A program made the position numbers and the translations under genes. A DNA stretch of 50,758 nt from positions 1 to 50,758 of the forward strand of contig JAKQOG010000276.1 of the NCBI GenBank assembly GCA_029565395.1, in the 5' to 3' direction. This stretch comes from Candidatus Hydrogenedentota bacterium (GTDB taxonomy: Bacteria > Hydrogenedentota > Hydrogenedentia > Hydrogenedentales > CAILVY01). Below the pieces are notes generated by a model. It was not told the origin of the DNA. It searched no databases and saw nothing but the letters and a program-made list of their open reading frames with translations. Shown here piece by piece: positions 9,364 through 17,886 of the stretch; positions within the stretch are counted from its first letter, which is position 1, and the number at the start of each line of letters is the position of its first letter.

Positions 9364-9408
9364 GGTGCGCAGAGCGCACCGTACTGTTTCCCAGTGCGCA
9401 GAGCGCAC
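9364..9408. repeat. Twin GTGCGC...GCGCAC palindromes between ntpF and ntpA
   Basis: Two copies of a short palindrome, GGTGCGC-AGA-GCGCACC (9364-9380) and GTGCGCAGAGCGCAC (9394-9408), stand 13 bases apart in the 71-bp ntpF-ntpA gap. The second abuts the ntpF stop codon. Each can fold as a seven- or six-bp hairpin. They look like a paired repetitive extragenic palindrome and may set relative expression of ntpA against upstream genes. Confidence 0.7.
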
Positions 9409-9409
9409 C

Positions 9410-9724
9410 CTACCGTAAAATATCGACGCCGACCGCATGCTCAATGGTCTTGCGCATTTCCGCCAAACTAAGATGACGGCTCCCGAGATGCGTCGGAATC
9501 GACGTCAGAATCGCCGCACTGACTTCCCGGAACTGTTTCATTTCTTCCGGCATTTCCGCGGCCAGGGCTTCCGTTATCAGCACCAGTCCGATCTCCGTCC
9601 GCCGCGACAACGCTGCAAGTGCGCGCGATGCGCTCCGCACATCATCGGCATGCACAATCTCAAATCCCGCGCCCTTGAATCCAAGAACGAGAGAACGTTC
9701 GCCTATCACTGCCGCCTTAGACAT
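9410..9724 (-). CDS. ntpF: V-type ATP synthase subunit F
   Basis: A 104-aa central-stalk subunit (called NtpG in Enterococcus). The N-terminus MSKAAVIGERSLVLGFKGAG is the typical CheY-like beta-alpha start, followed by GLVLITEALAAEMPEEM. It pairs with D in the rotor. The start overlaps the end of the C-subunit gene by eight bases, with GAGGG seven bases upstream, so translation is likely coupled. Confidence 0.9.
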   Translation of the reverse strand: MSKAAVIGERSLVLGFKGAGFEIVHADDVRSASRALAALSRRTEIGLVLITEALAAEMPEEMKQFREVSAAILTSIPTHLGSRHLSLAEMRKTIEHAVGVDILR

Positions 9725-10706
9725 AGGTGGCCCTCACGCGGCTCTTGAGTAAAGCCGAATCGACGCCGTTCAGGCATCCGCTCACCACCAGCCGCAAATT
9801 GAATGCCTCAACAGACAGGCCCCAGAAATAGGCGGCCACGCGTTCCGGACCTGCCGTCTGCATCTTGCAGCGGCGCGCCAGGCCGGTTAGATAGTCGGCA
9901 CACTTGTGCTCAAAATAATTGATTTGATCTTCTTCCGCTTCCTGCTGCGCTTCCCGCATCAGATCGCCCAAGGGGCCCGGAATTATCTCGCTCCAGGTCT
10001 GTGGATCGCCGGAGGTCAACAAATCAGACAATGGGCCGTCATACGCACCCAGCGGGAAAAAATACTGTTGATAGAGTTTCATCGGATAATTGTTGCGGGC
10101 CGCGCGCCAGAATGCCGTGACGGCACGGCCCAGCACGCGCTCATCCACCCAGTCCGTCAGCATGGGAGCGTCCAATCCCGCTCCGAGGGCGCGGTAATGC
10201 CTCAGATACGCCCCATCCAATGCAATATCCTGCCCCAACGTTTGATCGCGCTCCATCCCCGCGGTAAGTTCGGCCATGGTGGCGCGCACCGCATTCGGAA
10301 GCAGATTGGTCTGGCCACCCGCCACCTCATTCAGACGGTCTATGGGGAAAAGGGATGGAGGGAATGGATAGTGGCCGGGATCACGCACGGTATGTGCAAG
10401 GTTCAAGTAGTCGTTGTTCATTGCAAACATATCCGCCAACGATGGGTTTGGGCAATCCTGCCGCAGGGACTGCACCTGATGGTTCAAGTAGTCCTCGATG
10501 ATGCCGCTCCAGTCTTCCCAGGAGGCCGCTCCACTTCCGGCCCATTCGCGCAACGCCGTATCCTGCAACCGGTGGAAAATTTCCTCGCTCCGCTCCACGG
10601 CCGCCAGCGAAAGGAAAAACTCCTGCGGCATCAGACGTCCTTCAAGGACGCTGACCCGCCCGCAGGCGAATCCCCATTCGTGACGATCTTTGGTCAAAGC
10701 ATTCAC
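9717..10706 (-). CDS. ntpC: V-type ATP synthase subunit C
   Basis: A 329-aa helical subunit (AC39/V0d family) that forms the socket joining the D/F shaft to the membrane ring. The frame can be opened upstream to 10811, but I place the start at the GTG at 10704-10706, which overlaps the ntpE stop as GTGA; the extra 35 codons would overlap ntpE heavily and have no family character. The body includes NDYLNLAHTVRD and the C-terminal YLTGLARRCKMQTAGPERVAAYFWG plus SVEAFNLRLVVSGCLNG, typical of archaeal/bacterial C subunits. Length is normal. Confidence 0.88.
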   Translation of the reverse strand: MNALTKDRHEWGFACGRVSVLEGRLMPQEFFLSLAAVERSEEIFHRLQDTALREWAGSGAASWEDWSGIIEDYLNHQVQSLRQDCPNPSLADMFAMNNDYLNLAHTVRDPGHYPFPPSLFPIDRLNEVAGGQTNLLPNAVRATMAELTAGMERDQTLGQDIALDGAYLRHYRALGAGLDAPMLTDWVDERVLGRAVTAFWRAARNNYPMKLYQQYFFPLGAYDGPLSDLLTSGDPQTWSEIIPGPLGDLMREAQQEAEEDQINYFEHKCADYLTGLARRCKMQTAGPERVAAYFWGLSVEAFNLRLVVSGCLNGVDSALLKSRVRATYV

Positions 10707-11299
10707 GCGTCTATACCACCAAAAAGTTCCGCCGCAATCTGCGGGGCCAGTTCGCGTTCCATATCCTTCAATATCGTGTCGAGTGTTTGATCCACTTCGT
10801 ACTTCCCGCACACAAACCAGAATCCCCCGCGCACCTGGAGCGCCGCTGTATCAAGGCGCACCTGCGCCTCCGGGGAGCGGTTCCGGTTGAATTCATCCAA
10901 AAGACGTTGAAATCGAGAACGTTCTTCATTATGCACGCGCAAGGCCCCGCCGTCCGCCCCCGCGGCGCGTTCCAGCAATCGCCGCATAACCGCCATATAG
11001 GTATTTTCCGGCAGTGCCAGCACGGCTGCTTTCGCGTGGTTAAAAACAGCCCGCAGACATGTGTTTTTCCGTGTTAACAGGTCTTTGCCTGACCTTCCCC
11101 GGCATTGAATCAGCTTGCGCGCATATTCTTCCTCAATGGTGCGGACCGCATTCTGATAATGCCGCTCACCGTCACGTTCCGCCGCCTCGCGGGCATCCTG
11201 AACGCGCTCTTCTGCGGCGAGGTGAGCCGCTTTGAGCAGGTGATCCGCTTCGGTTTTTGCCGCGGCCAATACCGATTGGCTGATGCGTTCAAGGCCCAT
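10703..11299 (-). CDS. ntpE: V-type ATP synthase subunit E
   Basis: A 198-aa peripheral-stalk subunit. The N-terminal half is one long charged Ala/Glu-rich helix (MGLERISQSV through about residue 90) that pairs with subunit H; the C-terminal globular part ends LAPQIAAELFGGIDA. I choose the ATG at 11299, with AAGGA eight bases upstream. An in-frame GTG at 11320 would add seven residues but has poor Shine-Dalgarno spacing. The gap to ntpK is 28 bp. Length is typical (185-205). Confidence 0.88.
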   Translation of the reverse strand: MGLERISQSVLAAAKTEADHLLKAAHLAAEERVQDAREAAERDGERHYQNAVRTIEEEYARKLIQCRGRSGKDLLTRKNTCLRAVFNHAKAAVLALPENTYMAVMRRLLERAAGADGGALRVHNEERSRFQRLLDEFNRNRSPEAQVRLDTAALQVRGGFWFVCGKYEVDQTLDTILKDMERELAPQIAAELFGGIDA

Positions 11300-11327
11300 A
11301 CTCTTGTTCCTTGCGTTCACTTCACCA

Positions 11328-11837
11328 TCACGTGAAGGTCACGAAATTTGGGTTGGTAATCCAGAAGATAGTCAAAATGCCCGCCAAGAGGGATACCACC
11401 GCGTAGGTTTCCACCATAGCAGGGAAAAGGAGGGCGCGCCCGGACTCTTCCGGCCGGCGCGCCACCAAGCCAATGCCCGCCGCCGATGCTTCACCCTGCC
11501 ATACTCCCGTAACATACAGGGCAAGCCCGACACCCAAGCCCACAAAAAAAAGGCCGACGCCCGTGGTGACTGACGCGTACCATGTCCCTGCGATCAGGCC
11601 TATTTTCATAAAAATCATGATGGCGGTGATGAATGCATAGAAACCCTGTGTGCCGGGCAAGGCTATCATCACGAGCAATTGCCCGAACAAGTCCGGTTTT
11701 TCGCTTAGTACACCCGCCGCCGCCTGCGAGGCAATGCCAATACCCTTGCCGGAGCCTGAGCAGCCTAGTCCGACCGCCAGCCCTGCGCCGGCAACCGCCA
11801 GGCCGCGTCCAATTTCAATGGCGAGTTGATGATCCAT
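11328..11837 (-). CDS. ntpK: V-type ATP synthase proteolipid subunit K (Na+-type ligand set)
   Basis: A 169-aa four-helix membrane protein, the duplicated hairpin that forms the ion-carrying ring. The first half has LPGTQGFYAF, and the second half has a single membrane carboxylate, Glu143, in FPAMVETYAVVSLL. By position, Leu60, Thr63, Gln64, Gln114 and Glu143 correspond to the sodium ligands Leu61, Thr64, Gln65, Gln110 and Glu139 of Enterococcus hirae NtpK. Only one ionisable residue per four helices favours ATP-driven pumping over synthesis. The ring is therefore predicted to bind Na+; this is inference from conserved ligands. It lies 18 bp after ntpI. Confidence 0.95.
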   Translation of the reverse strand: MDHQLAIEIGRGLAVAGAGLAVGLGCSGSGKGIGIASQAAAGVLSEKPDLFGQLLVMIALPGTQGFYAFITAIMIFMKIGLIAGTWYASVTTGVGLFFVGLGVGLALYVTGVWQGEASAAGIGLVARRPEESGRALLFPAMVETYAVVSLLAGILTIFWITNPNFVTFT

Positions 11838-11855
11838 CGTTTATCTCCATTTGTT

Positions 11856-13886
11856 TTAGTTCCGTTTCAAAATAGCGGCGGGGGAATCAAATCCCAGCGG
11901 GCGGAACGGTTTCGCGCCGCCCGTGTAGAACCGGCCGAAAAACTCCACAAAAATAAGGCGCATTGAATGCACAAACGCACCCAACAGGCAAATGGCAAAA
12001 TTAAAAAGATGCGCTACGATCAGCGCGGCAATAAACAATACCGGCCCCGCCACGGGAATGGGCTTTAACAACGCGGCAATCATGTTGAATGACAACGCCA
12101 CAATGGAGGTGGTCAGGGCAAGCGCCAATAACCGGCAATAGGACATGGTGTCGCCGATGAATGCGGTCAATCCGTAGGAGCCGACAATTCCATACAGGCT
12201 GATCAGCCCGGTGGTGAAGCGGTTCACCAGCCCGGAAGCGCCCCGGCCTTGGGTGAGCACGAGCCCTATCGCGCCCCCTGCGAAAAGAAACAGGCCTGCG
12301 GTGAACGCCGGCGTGGGCACGGGAGCAAACATCTTGCTTACTAGAATCACAAACCCCGGCAGAATAACCAGCCAGAGCAATCCGTCGCACAACACTGCCG
12401 CAATATCCTTGCGAATCCATGCCCCGTACATCTTCAACGCAATCCCGTAAAACTGATTTAACATGCCGATGCCCAGCGCGATTATCAGCACGGCAATGGG
12501 CTTCTGCATGGGATCAATCACCTGTGTGACACGCATCACGCGCAAGATGAGATTGTTCTCGCCCAGGTATTGCGGCATGTAGAGATCGCCAAACCACCCC
12601 CCCAGCAGGAATCCGAAAATAACCGTCGAAATCCCACCGTACAGCAAGAGACGCGCAAAATTATACACCCCCTCATAGGGACGGGTCTTGTACATCAAAT
12701 ATGCACTCAGAAGAATAAGCATCGAGCCGTACGCCACATCGCTGAAGCAAATCCCGAAAAATAGAAGGAACGGGAAAAAGATGAAGGGCGACGGATCGAA
12801 GGTGGTGTAGAGTGGAAGACCAAAGAGGTTCACCAGCATTTGGACCGGCCGCACAAAACGCGATAGGGTCAGGCTGACCGGCACCGTTTCCTCCGGACCG
12901 GGATCTGAGGCCACCACCATGACGTTCTCGTATTCCTCCGCCAATACCGATTGCAGCCCCGGCAAATCAACCTCGCGTACATAGCCGGTCAACAGACCGA
13001 CCCATTTGCCATGCGCACCCTTGCCGCGAGCAAGTGCCAGATTTTTCTGGCTTTCCCAAAAGGCCTCCAGAATCCGGAAGGCGCGCCGGTTCATGGCCAA
13101 GACCGCCGTTTTTTCAATCGTTTCCTGAAGACGGGCTTGTAATTCCGCCTTATCCCCTTCCAATTCCTGTATGTGTTCCTGTACCGTCCCTGAAAAACGG
13201 GGGAGGGACCACTCGGTAAAACCAATGCTGGTCAATGCCGTACGGGCCTCGGATTCTTCTTCTTGGAGAAAAGCCACGGCGAGTTTGACCTTATCCCCGC
13301 GGCGGCTGTGATTTTCCCCTGCTGAATTAACACGTTCCCACACAATGGGTGAATCCCCGGGCATATTCGTTTGGAATCCGGAGAGTCTTTCATCGGACAC
13401 CTCGCCTACCAGAATCTTAACCCGCTTCAAGGCATGCAGATCTTTCAGGGCAAACGGCAGCCCTTCAAATCCATGCAATTCTTCCAATTGCGCTGAAATT
13501 TCCCCCACCGCCCGCTCCGTGCGCCGGTATACGGTATCCAGGTCTTCTGCTTCCCGGTAGTGCGCATCGAGGTCGCAGTGGGCAATCACCTTGTCCAATT
13601 CTTCCGGGGTCACCAGCAGGGGAACAGGCGCCAATCCGGCGGCAAAGCTTTTCCGCTCCGGGGCCAGGGTGTCGATAAGATTCAAAACAAGCCGGAGTTT
13701 CTGGAGTTTCTTGTCACATTCTTCCGTGGCGGTTTCCGCTCGATGAAGGGCCTCGTTCGCACCGGCATGATGATCAAAGACGTCCAGCACTTCCATGACG
13801 CCCAATTCGTGCAACGTCCTAATCAGCCGCTGCGACGCGGCCCTGGGGCACAGTAGCGTGATTTTTTTTATCCGGTCAATCGCCAT
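11856..13886 (-). CDS. ntpI: V-type ATP synthase subunit I
   Basis: A 676-aa stator subunit that carries the ion half-channels. The N-terminal cytoplasmic half (MAIDRIKKITLLCP to about residue 340) has the alpha/beta domains and coiled coils that hold the peripheral stalks. The C-terminal half contains several strongly hydrophobic membrane segments, including FIFFPFLLFFGICFSDVAYG (DxxYG motif), LRVMRVTQVIDPMQKPIAVL, and the late helix with SYCRLLALALTTSIVALSFN, whose Arg is expected to interact with the ring carboxylate. Length is in the family range. It begins three bases after the ntpH stop. Confidence 0.95.
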   Translation of the reverse strand: MAIDRIKKITLLCPRAASQRLIRTLHELGVMEVLDVFDHHAGANEALHRAETATEECDKKLQKLRLVLNLIDTLAPERKSFAAGLAPVPLLVTPEELDKVIAHCDLDAHYREAEDLDTVYRRTERAVGEISAQLEELHGFEGLPFALKDLHALKRVKILVGEVSDERLSGFQTNMPGDSPIVWERVNSAGENHSRRGDKVKLAVAFLQEEESEARTALTSIGFTEWSLPRFSGTVQEHIQELEGDKAELQARLQETIEKTAVLAMNRRAFRILEAFWESQKNLALARGKGAHGKWVGLLTGYVREVDLPGLQSVLAEEYENVMVVASDPGPEETVPVSLTLSRFVRPVQMLVNLFGLPLYTTFDPSPFIFFPFLLFFGICFSDVAYGSMLILLSAYLMYKTRPYEGVYNFARLLLYGGISTVIFGFLLGGWFGDLYMPQYLGENNLILRVMRVTQVIDPMQKPIAVLIIALGIGMLNQFYGIALKMYGAWIRKDIAAVLCDGLLWLVILPGFVILVSKMFAPVPTPAFTAGLFLFAGGAIGLVLTQGRGASGLVNRFTTGLISLYGIVGSYGLTAFIGDTMSYCRLLALALTTSIVALSFNMIAALLKPIPVAGPVLFIAALIVAHLFNFAICLLGAFVHSMRLIFVEFFGRFYTGGAKPFRPLGFDSPAAILKRN

Positions 13887-13889
13887 GGT

Positions 13890-14201
13890 TCATACCCCAA
13901 GAAATTGATTCACCACTTGGTCCACTTGCCGTTGCAAGGCCTGTTCCTTGATCCCTTCCAGGGCGCTGAGCGCGTGTTCGGCCTCCCGTGTGGCCTGTTC
14001 AATGTCCCGTGCATGCCGCTGCTCCGCCTGCGCGCGGAATTCCGCAATGCGGCGCTCAATTTCAGCCGACACATCCTGTTTCAGGCGCGCAGCCCTCTCT
14101 TCCGCATCCTGTTCGATGCGGCGCGCCTCAGCGCGGGCGTGTTCCACCACAGCGTTGGCTTCTTTTTCCAGATCCAGTACTTGTTCTACCAGCGAACTCA
14201 T
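13890..14201 (-). CDS. ntpH: V-type ATP synthase subunit H (peripheral stalk)
   Basis: A 103-aa, almost entirely helical protein rich in Ala, Glu and Arg (VEQVLDLEKEANAVVEHARA), with the heptad spacing of the G/H stalk subunit that pairs with subunit E. It is the first gene of the operon, as in many archaeal and bacterial V/A-ATPase clusters. The ATG is preceded by GAGAG. Low complexity makes homology hard to judge by eye, so the call leans on length and on its place just before ntpI. Confidence 0.85.
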   Translation of the reverse strand: MSSLVEQVLDLEKEANAVVEHARAEARRIEQDAEERAARLKQDVSAEIERRIAEFRAQAEQRHARDIEQATREAEHALSALEGIKEQALQRQVDQVVNQFLGV

Positions 14202-14317
14202 ATCAACTCTCTATGTTGTAGTTACGGCTGTTTTGCCAAAACATCACCGGCGTATCACCACGTGTGGATCGCAGTAACGGACAGTGGAATCCCCTCCCCG
14301 CGGTTCCTCTGTGCCCA

Positions 14318-14347
14318 AGTATAGGGAACTCTACCTTACTTGCCCAA
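14318..14347 (-). promoter_or_regulatory. Candidate promoter of the V-ATPase operon
   Basis: On the minus strand, TTGGGC (14342-14347) and TATACT (14318-14323) are separated by 18 bases, giving a good -10 with a weak -35. A start near 14311 would leave a leader of about 110 nt before ntpH. Read by eye only. Confidence 0.35.
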
Positions 14348-14365
14348 ATACTTCAAGTTTTCCCA

Positions 14366-14494
14366 CGCAATCCGCAAAGATTGCGTCCGGCCGAAAGCAT
14401 GGCTTGTGCCCTGGCACAAACATGCGTAAGAACTCAAACAATCCGCCAGGATTGTGGCGTTGTCCGGCTTGTGCCGAATAAATGCCGAATAAAT
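14366..14494. repeat. Cluster of three hairpins and a tandem 11-mer
   Basis: In the 402-bp divergent gap between ntpH and the LysM gene, three perfect stems follow each other: CGCAATC/GATTGCG (14366-14385), TTGTGCC/GGCACAA with a two-base loop (14404-14419, extended by GCATG/CATGC outside) and ACAATCC/GGATTGT (14438-14455). The first and third share CAATCCGC and look related. They are followed by GCCGAATAAAT repeated twice in tandem (14473-14494). No coding potential was seen. They may be degenerate extragenic palindromes or a structured regulatory zone. Confidence 0.5.
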
Positions 14495-14522
14495 GGTAAA
14501 CGGAGCCATTCCATAAATGCTT

Positions 14523-14586
14523 TTGCTTCGTTTTTGAAAGGTGCTATAGTTAAGCTGTTGGCGCGACGCGAAAAACCACGCGCCAA
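14523..14586 (+). promoter_or_regulatory. Extended -10 promoter and leader hairpin for the GH3/LysM gene
   Basis: TTGCTT (14523-14528), a 16-base spacer and TATAGT (14545-14550) preceded by TGC form a plausible extended -10 promoter. Directly downstream an eight-base perfect stem, TTGGCGCG (14558-14565) and CGCGCCAA (14579-14586), ends just before the GGGAG ribosome-binding site of the next gene. Its position suggests control of translation or mRNA stability. Confidence 0.45.
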
Positions 14587-14603
14587 GGATGGGAGAATAT
14601 CAC

Positions 14604-16784
14604 ATGAGCCAAGACATACCGCCACGGGTGCGCAGGTCGTCCAGCGTGCTGGTATTTACCTTTATTCTGGGAATTGCCATTGGGTTTTCCCTGGCCTATG
14701 CCACGTTTGATTCACTTCACTGGAATTTTGCGGAGAAAAAGGGTCCTGCCGCCATCGTGAATACGACAGAACCTTCGGCACCCCCCGTGGAACCCACTCC
14801 TTCATCGTCGGCAAACCCAGAGCCGCCAGGGGAAGGTGAAGCCTCTATTCCCCCACCCGAAACCGCTGCCGCACCGGATGCGCAAGCAATTGCCGCCGTG
14901 GCAGATGTAAAAGGGCTATGGCCAGCACGGCATGTGTTTATAACGCTGGCAGGGACGGAATTGGATGATGCGGCAAAAGCCCTGTTGGCCGGATTTAAGC
15001 CCGGTGGCGTGGTTCTCCAGCCAGAGAATCTGGGGGATGAGGCACAAACCCAAAAGCTGGTGAAACAGATTAAAGAAGCAGTGGGCCTGGGAACGGGCTT
15101 GAGCAGCCCGCCCTTTATCGCCGTGGCGCAGGAAGGCGGCGCGAATGGCAATCCGCTAAAGGTTGAACCTGCCCCAAGCGCGGCAGACCTTGGCCAGAAG
15201 GGCAATGCAGATGAGGTGAAGCAATGTGCGCGGGCCTATGCGGAGGCGGCGCGCAAACGTGGTATCAACGTATTGCTTGCTCCGGTGCTTGACCCCTTTG
15301 TGACGGGCGTGTCTCCGGAAGACTTCAAACCCCGTGCTTTCGCCGACAAACCGAAACTGGTGACCAGCCTGGGTTTGGCCTTCATGGAAGGCGTGTTGGA
15401 AGGCGGCATCACTCCGGTGGCGAAGTTTTATCCGGGACTGAGCGCCGCGACCCCAGTGGACGGCACACTCACCATCCAAAAAACCGAGGTGCGCGAACTG
15501 GCGGAACTGCTCTATTCATTTTCCGAAGCGGCGGCGCACAAGGTCCCCTGCATACTGGCCGCGCCCGTTGCCGTTCCGGGATTGGACCGCGAAGATCCAA
15601 AACGCCTCACCCCGTTTTCCCCAAAAATGATTCAGCAACTTCTCCGCGGCCAATGGGCTTATGAAGGGGCCGTACTGGCGGACGACCTGCTTTCGCCAAA
15701 TGTCCCCAAAGATAAACCTGTAGAAGAACTGGCCGTGGCCTGCCTAAGCGCGGGATGTGATGCGATGATCCTGAGTAATGCCACCTCTGCGCAATTGACG
15801 GCTATTTGCCAGGCCATTGCGGCCGCCTGCGCACCGGAAGGCGCGCTGGGACCCGAACGGCTCTCTGTTTCCAAAGCACGGCTTGATGCGTGGCAGAAAC
15901 GGATCGGGGAACATGAACAAACGCCGAAAGAAACCCCGGCTCAAGCAATAAGCCCGATAATATCGCAACCCCCCAACACGAAAATGATCAAGCACCGTAT
16001 CCAGAAGGGTGAGACCCTGAAAGGCATCGCGAAAAAATACAGTGTGCGCACCAGTGATTTAATGACTTGGAATAATTTAACCGGACCGGATATCCGTTTT
16101 GACACCGACCTCCTGGTCTTTGTGCCGGAAACGCCTGCAGCACCCGCGCCAGAACCTGCAAAGACTCTTGAAGAATCTGAAGGCTCCCACCCGGAGATGG
16201 AGCTTATTGAAGGTTCTCCGGAACCGTTAAAAACGCCCGCGCCGACTCTGGAATCTGAGAAGGCGCCCGAAACACCGCCTCCCGCTTCTGCTCCAACGCC
16301 GGAACCGGAGAAGGCGCCCGAAACACCGCCTCCCACTCCTGCACCAACGCCGGAACCGGAGAAAGCCCCCGAAACACCGCCTCCCGCTCCTGCACCAACA
16401 CCGGAACCGGAGAAAGCTCCCGAAACACCGCCTGCGCCTGAAACCCCAAAACCGGTTGACACGGCACAGCCCGTCGAAACACCTCCGTCTGTGGCTGAAC
16501 CAACCATGCCACCGCCGACCCCTTCTGAGGAATCTCCTGCACCTGAATCCGAGGAGACTGTTTCAGAGACATCGCCCGCTTCCCCCGCGGAAGCGACACC
16601 GGTCCCTACGGAGCAAAAAAGCGAAGAACAAGAGTATGAGTTCTATACGGTGACCAAAGGCGATAACTTGCGCCGGATCGCAGAACGATTTCACATCACC
16701 GAGGATGAACTGGCCAAAATTAACCAGATCACCGATCACAATTTAATAAAGGACGGTCAGAAGCTTAAAGTGCCCAAGCAATAA
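14604..16784 (+). CDS. Membrane-anchored degenerate GH3 (NagZ-like) protein with two LysM domains
   Basis: A 726-aa envelope protein. One transmembrane helix near the N-terminus (SVLVFTFILGIAIGFSLAYA) is followed by a Pro/Ser linker and a GH3 N-terminal-type barrel (about 105-430), recognised from GGVVLQPENL, FIAVAQEGG, LLAPVLDPF and AVLADDLLSP. The nucleophile-position Asp in ADDL (about 359) is kept, but the NagZ KHFPGHG motif is KFYPGLS (about 273) and the DSH catalytic-loop motif is VDG, so hydrolase activity is doubtful. LysM1 is about 462-507 (KGETLKGIAKKY), then a 17-residue Pro/Glu tandem repeat, then LysM2 about 678-726 (KGDNLRRIAERF). The start ATG at 14604 has GGGAG eight bases upstream. 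A role in binding or sensing peptidoglycan is inferred from LysM and the GH3 relationship. Confidence 0.8.
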   Translation: MSQDIPPRVRRSSSVLVFTFILGIAIGFSLAYATFDSLHWNFAEKKGPAAIVNTTEPSAPPVEPTPSSSANPEPPGEGEASIPPPETAAAPDAQAIAAVADVKGLWPARHVFITLAGTELDDAAKALLAGFKPGGVVLQPENLGDEAQTQKLVKQIKEAVGLGTGLSSPPFIAVAQEGGANGNPLKVEPAPSAADLGQKGNADEVKQCARAYAEAARKRGINVLLAPVLDPFVTGVSPEDFKPRAFADKPKLVTSLGLAFMEGVLEGGITPVAKFYPGLSAATPVDGTLTIQKTEVRELAELLYSFSEAAAHKVPCILAAPVAVPGLDREDPKRLTPFSPKMIQQLLRGQWAYEGAVLADDLLSPNVPKDKPVEELAVACLSAGCDAMILSNATSAQLTAICQAIAAACAPEGALGPERLSVSKARLDAWQKRIGEHEQTPKETPAQAISPIISQPPNTKMIKHRIQKGETLKGIAKKYSVRTSDLMTWNNLTGPDIRFDTDLLVFVPETPAAPAPEPAKTLEESEGSHPEMELIEGSPEPLKTPAPTLESEKAPETPPPASAPTPEPEKAPETPPPTPAPTPEPEKAPETPPPAPAPTPEPEKAPETPPAPETPKPVDTAQPVETPPSVAEPTMPPPTPSEESPAPESEETVSETSPASPAEATPVPTEQKSEEQEYEFYTVTKGDNLRRIAERFHITEDELAKINQITDHNLIKDGQKLKVPKQ
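16257..16450 (+). repeat. In-frame 51-bp tandem repeat (Pro/Glu spacer)
   Basis: About 3.7 copies of a 51-bp unit encode EPEKAPETPPPAPAPTP with small variations, giving a stiff spacer between the two LysM modules. Copies are very similar at DNA level, so copy number may vary between strains. Confidence 0.85.
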
Positions 16785-16911
16785 CCTATCTGGAATGCCT
16801 TACTTTGGTTATAACTATGACCAGGTATTATGGTCCCTGACTGTCCGTGTTTATCCGTCTCCCTCGCATCTTGTGCAAAAATTGTAATTCTCTCCGGCAT
16901 ACTGTATCGGG

Positions 16912-17886
16912 TTATCCTGGCTGCACCGCCCTGACCTGTGCTAAAAACTTGTTCCGGATCTTTTCCGGCACAAACAGATTCACATCCTTGATAATCCCCC
17001 CTGCCATGTCCGCATGGCCGCCGCCGAAGCCCATCCCCTTCAACACTTCCTGAATCACGGCTGAAGCGTTCAGATGCGGCAGTTCATTGCGCACGGAGAA
17101 ATTGATCACGCCGCCGTTTCTCGCGCACAGCGCCACAAAGCTGATTTCACGCAGGGAAAGGAAGAAATCTCCCAGGACACCCAAAAGATTTTGATTGCAG
17201 CCCTCCGGAAAATAGCAAAACGCCATCTTTTCCCTCTCGTCGATAAGGACGTGTTCCAGGGCGTGCCGGAAAAAATCGAGATCCCGGGTCTGTATGTAAT
17301 TACGCAGGATCTTGTTTTGCAGCGGAATATCCGCTATCGGGAAAAGCTCCGCATACGCGCGAATATCCGCCTCATGCACTTTCCGCGTGAGCAGCGAGGT
17401 GTCCATGCAGATTCCGATCATCAGTGCGGTGGCCACGTTGCGTGGCAGGAGCTGCCGCGACTCGGCATAATAGGAATAAATAATCGTGGAGCACGACCCA
17501 TAGGTGGTGCGCAGATCGCACAGGGAAACGTCTTCCGGACACTCCACTTCGTGATGATCGATCACCGCGATTTCCTCTCCGGGCAGTTCGAGGACGTTTT
17601 TGCTCCCTTTGCACCCGTCCACAATGATGATCTTGTCTTCCGGGGTGATATGGATGCCATCTTCCTCATGAAGAGAGATGCTCAATTCCGCGATCATCTC
17701 TCGCAGGGAATCCCGCTGGATATCCCCCTCATATACAATCTGTGCGGAGATCCCCATCGTGCCCAGCAACTGCTGCAAGCCAAACGCCGCCGCCACCGCG
17801 TCATGATCCGGAAAATTGTGCGTCTGAATGTATACCAGTCCGCCCAAGTTCTTCAGTTTCGCCGTTAATTCAGAAAATATGCTCAT
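16912..17886 (-). CDS. DHH family phosphoesterase (NrnA/RecJ-like)
   Basis: A 324-aa cytoplasmic protein of the DHH-DHHA1 type, the size class of nanoRNase / cyclic-dinucleotide-linear-product phosphodiesterases. Motif I is THNFPDHDAV (residues 22-31, with Asp27 and Asp29), motif II is IIIVDGCKGS (about 87-96), the DHH motif is AVIDHHEVE (about 107-115), and a fourth Asp follows in the helical linker (GICMDTSLLTRK). The C-terminal DHHA1 domain ends with GFGGGHADMAGG, the substrate-binding GGGH loop. All metal ligands appear present, so activity is expected. Substrate (oligonucleotide, pAp or pApA) cannot be settled by reading. Transcribed towards the LysM gene (convergent), with no clear operon partner. 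Confidence 0.88.
   Translation of the reverse strand: MSIFSELTAKLKNLGGLVYIQTHNFPDHDAVAAAFGLQQLLGTMGISAQIVYEGDIQRDSLREMIAELSISLHEEDGIHITPEDKIIIVDGCKGSKNVLELPGEEIAVIDHHEVECPEDVSLCDLRTTYGSCSTIIYSYYAESRQLLPRNVATALMIGICMDTSLLTRKVHEADIRAYAELFPIADIPLQNKILRNYIQTRDLDFFRHALEHVLIDEREKMAFCYFPEGCNQNLLGVLGDFFLSLREISFVALCARNGGVINFSVRNELPHLNASAVIQEVLKGMGFGGGHADMAGGIIKDVNLFVPEKIRNKFLAQVRAVQPG

Noticed and set aside
10707..10811. Longer N-terminus for the V-ATPase C subunit
   Set aside because: It would overlap ntpE by more than 100 bases; the GTGA overlap start fits family length and operon style.
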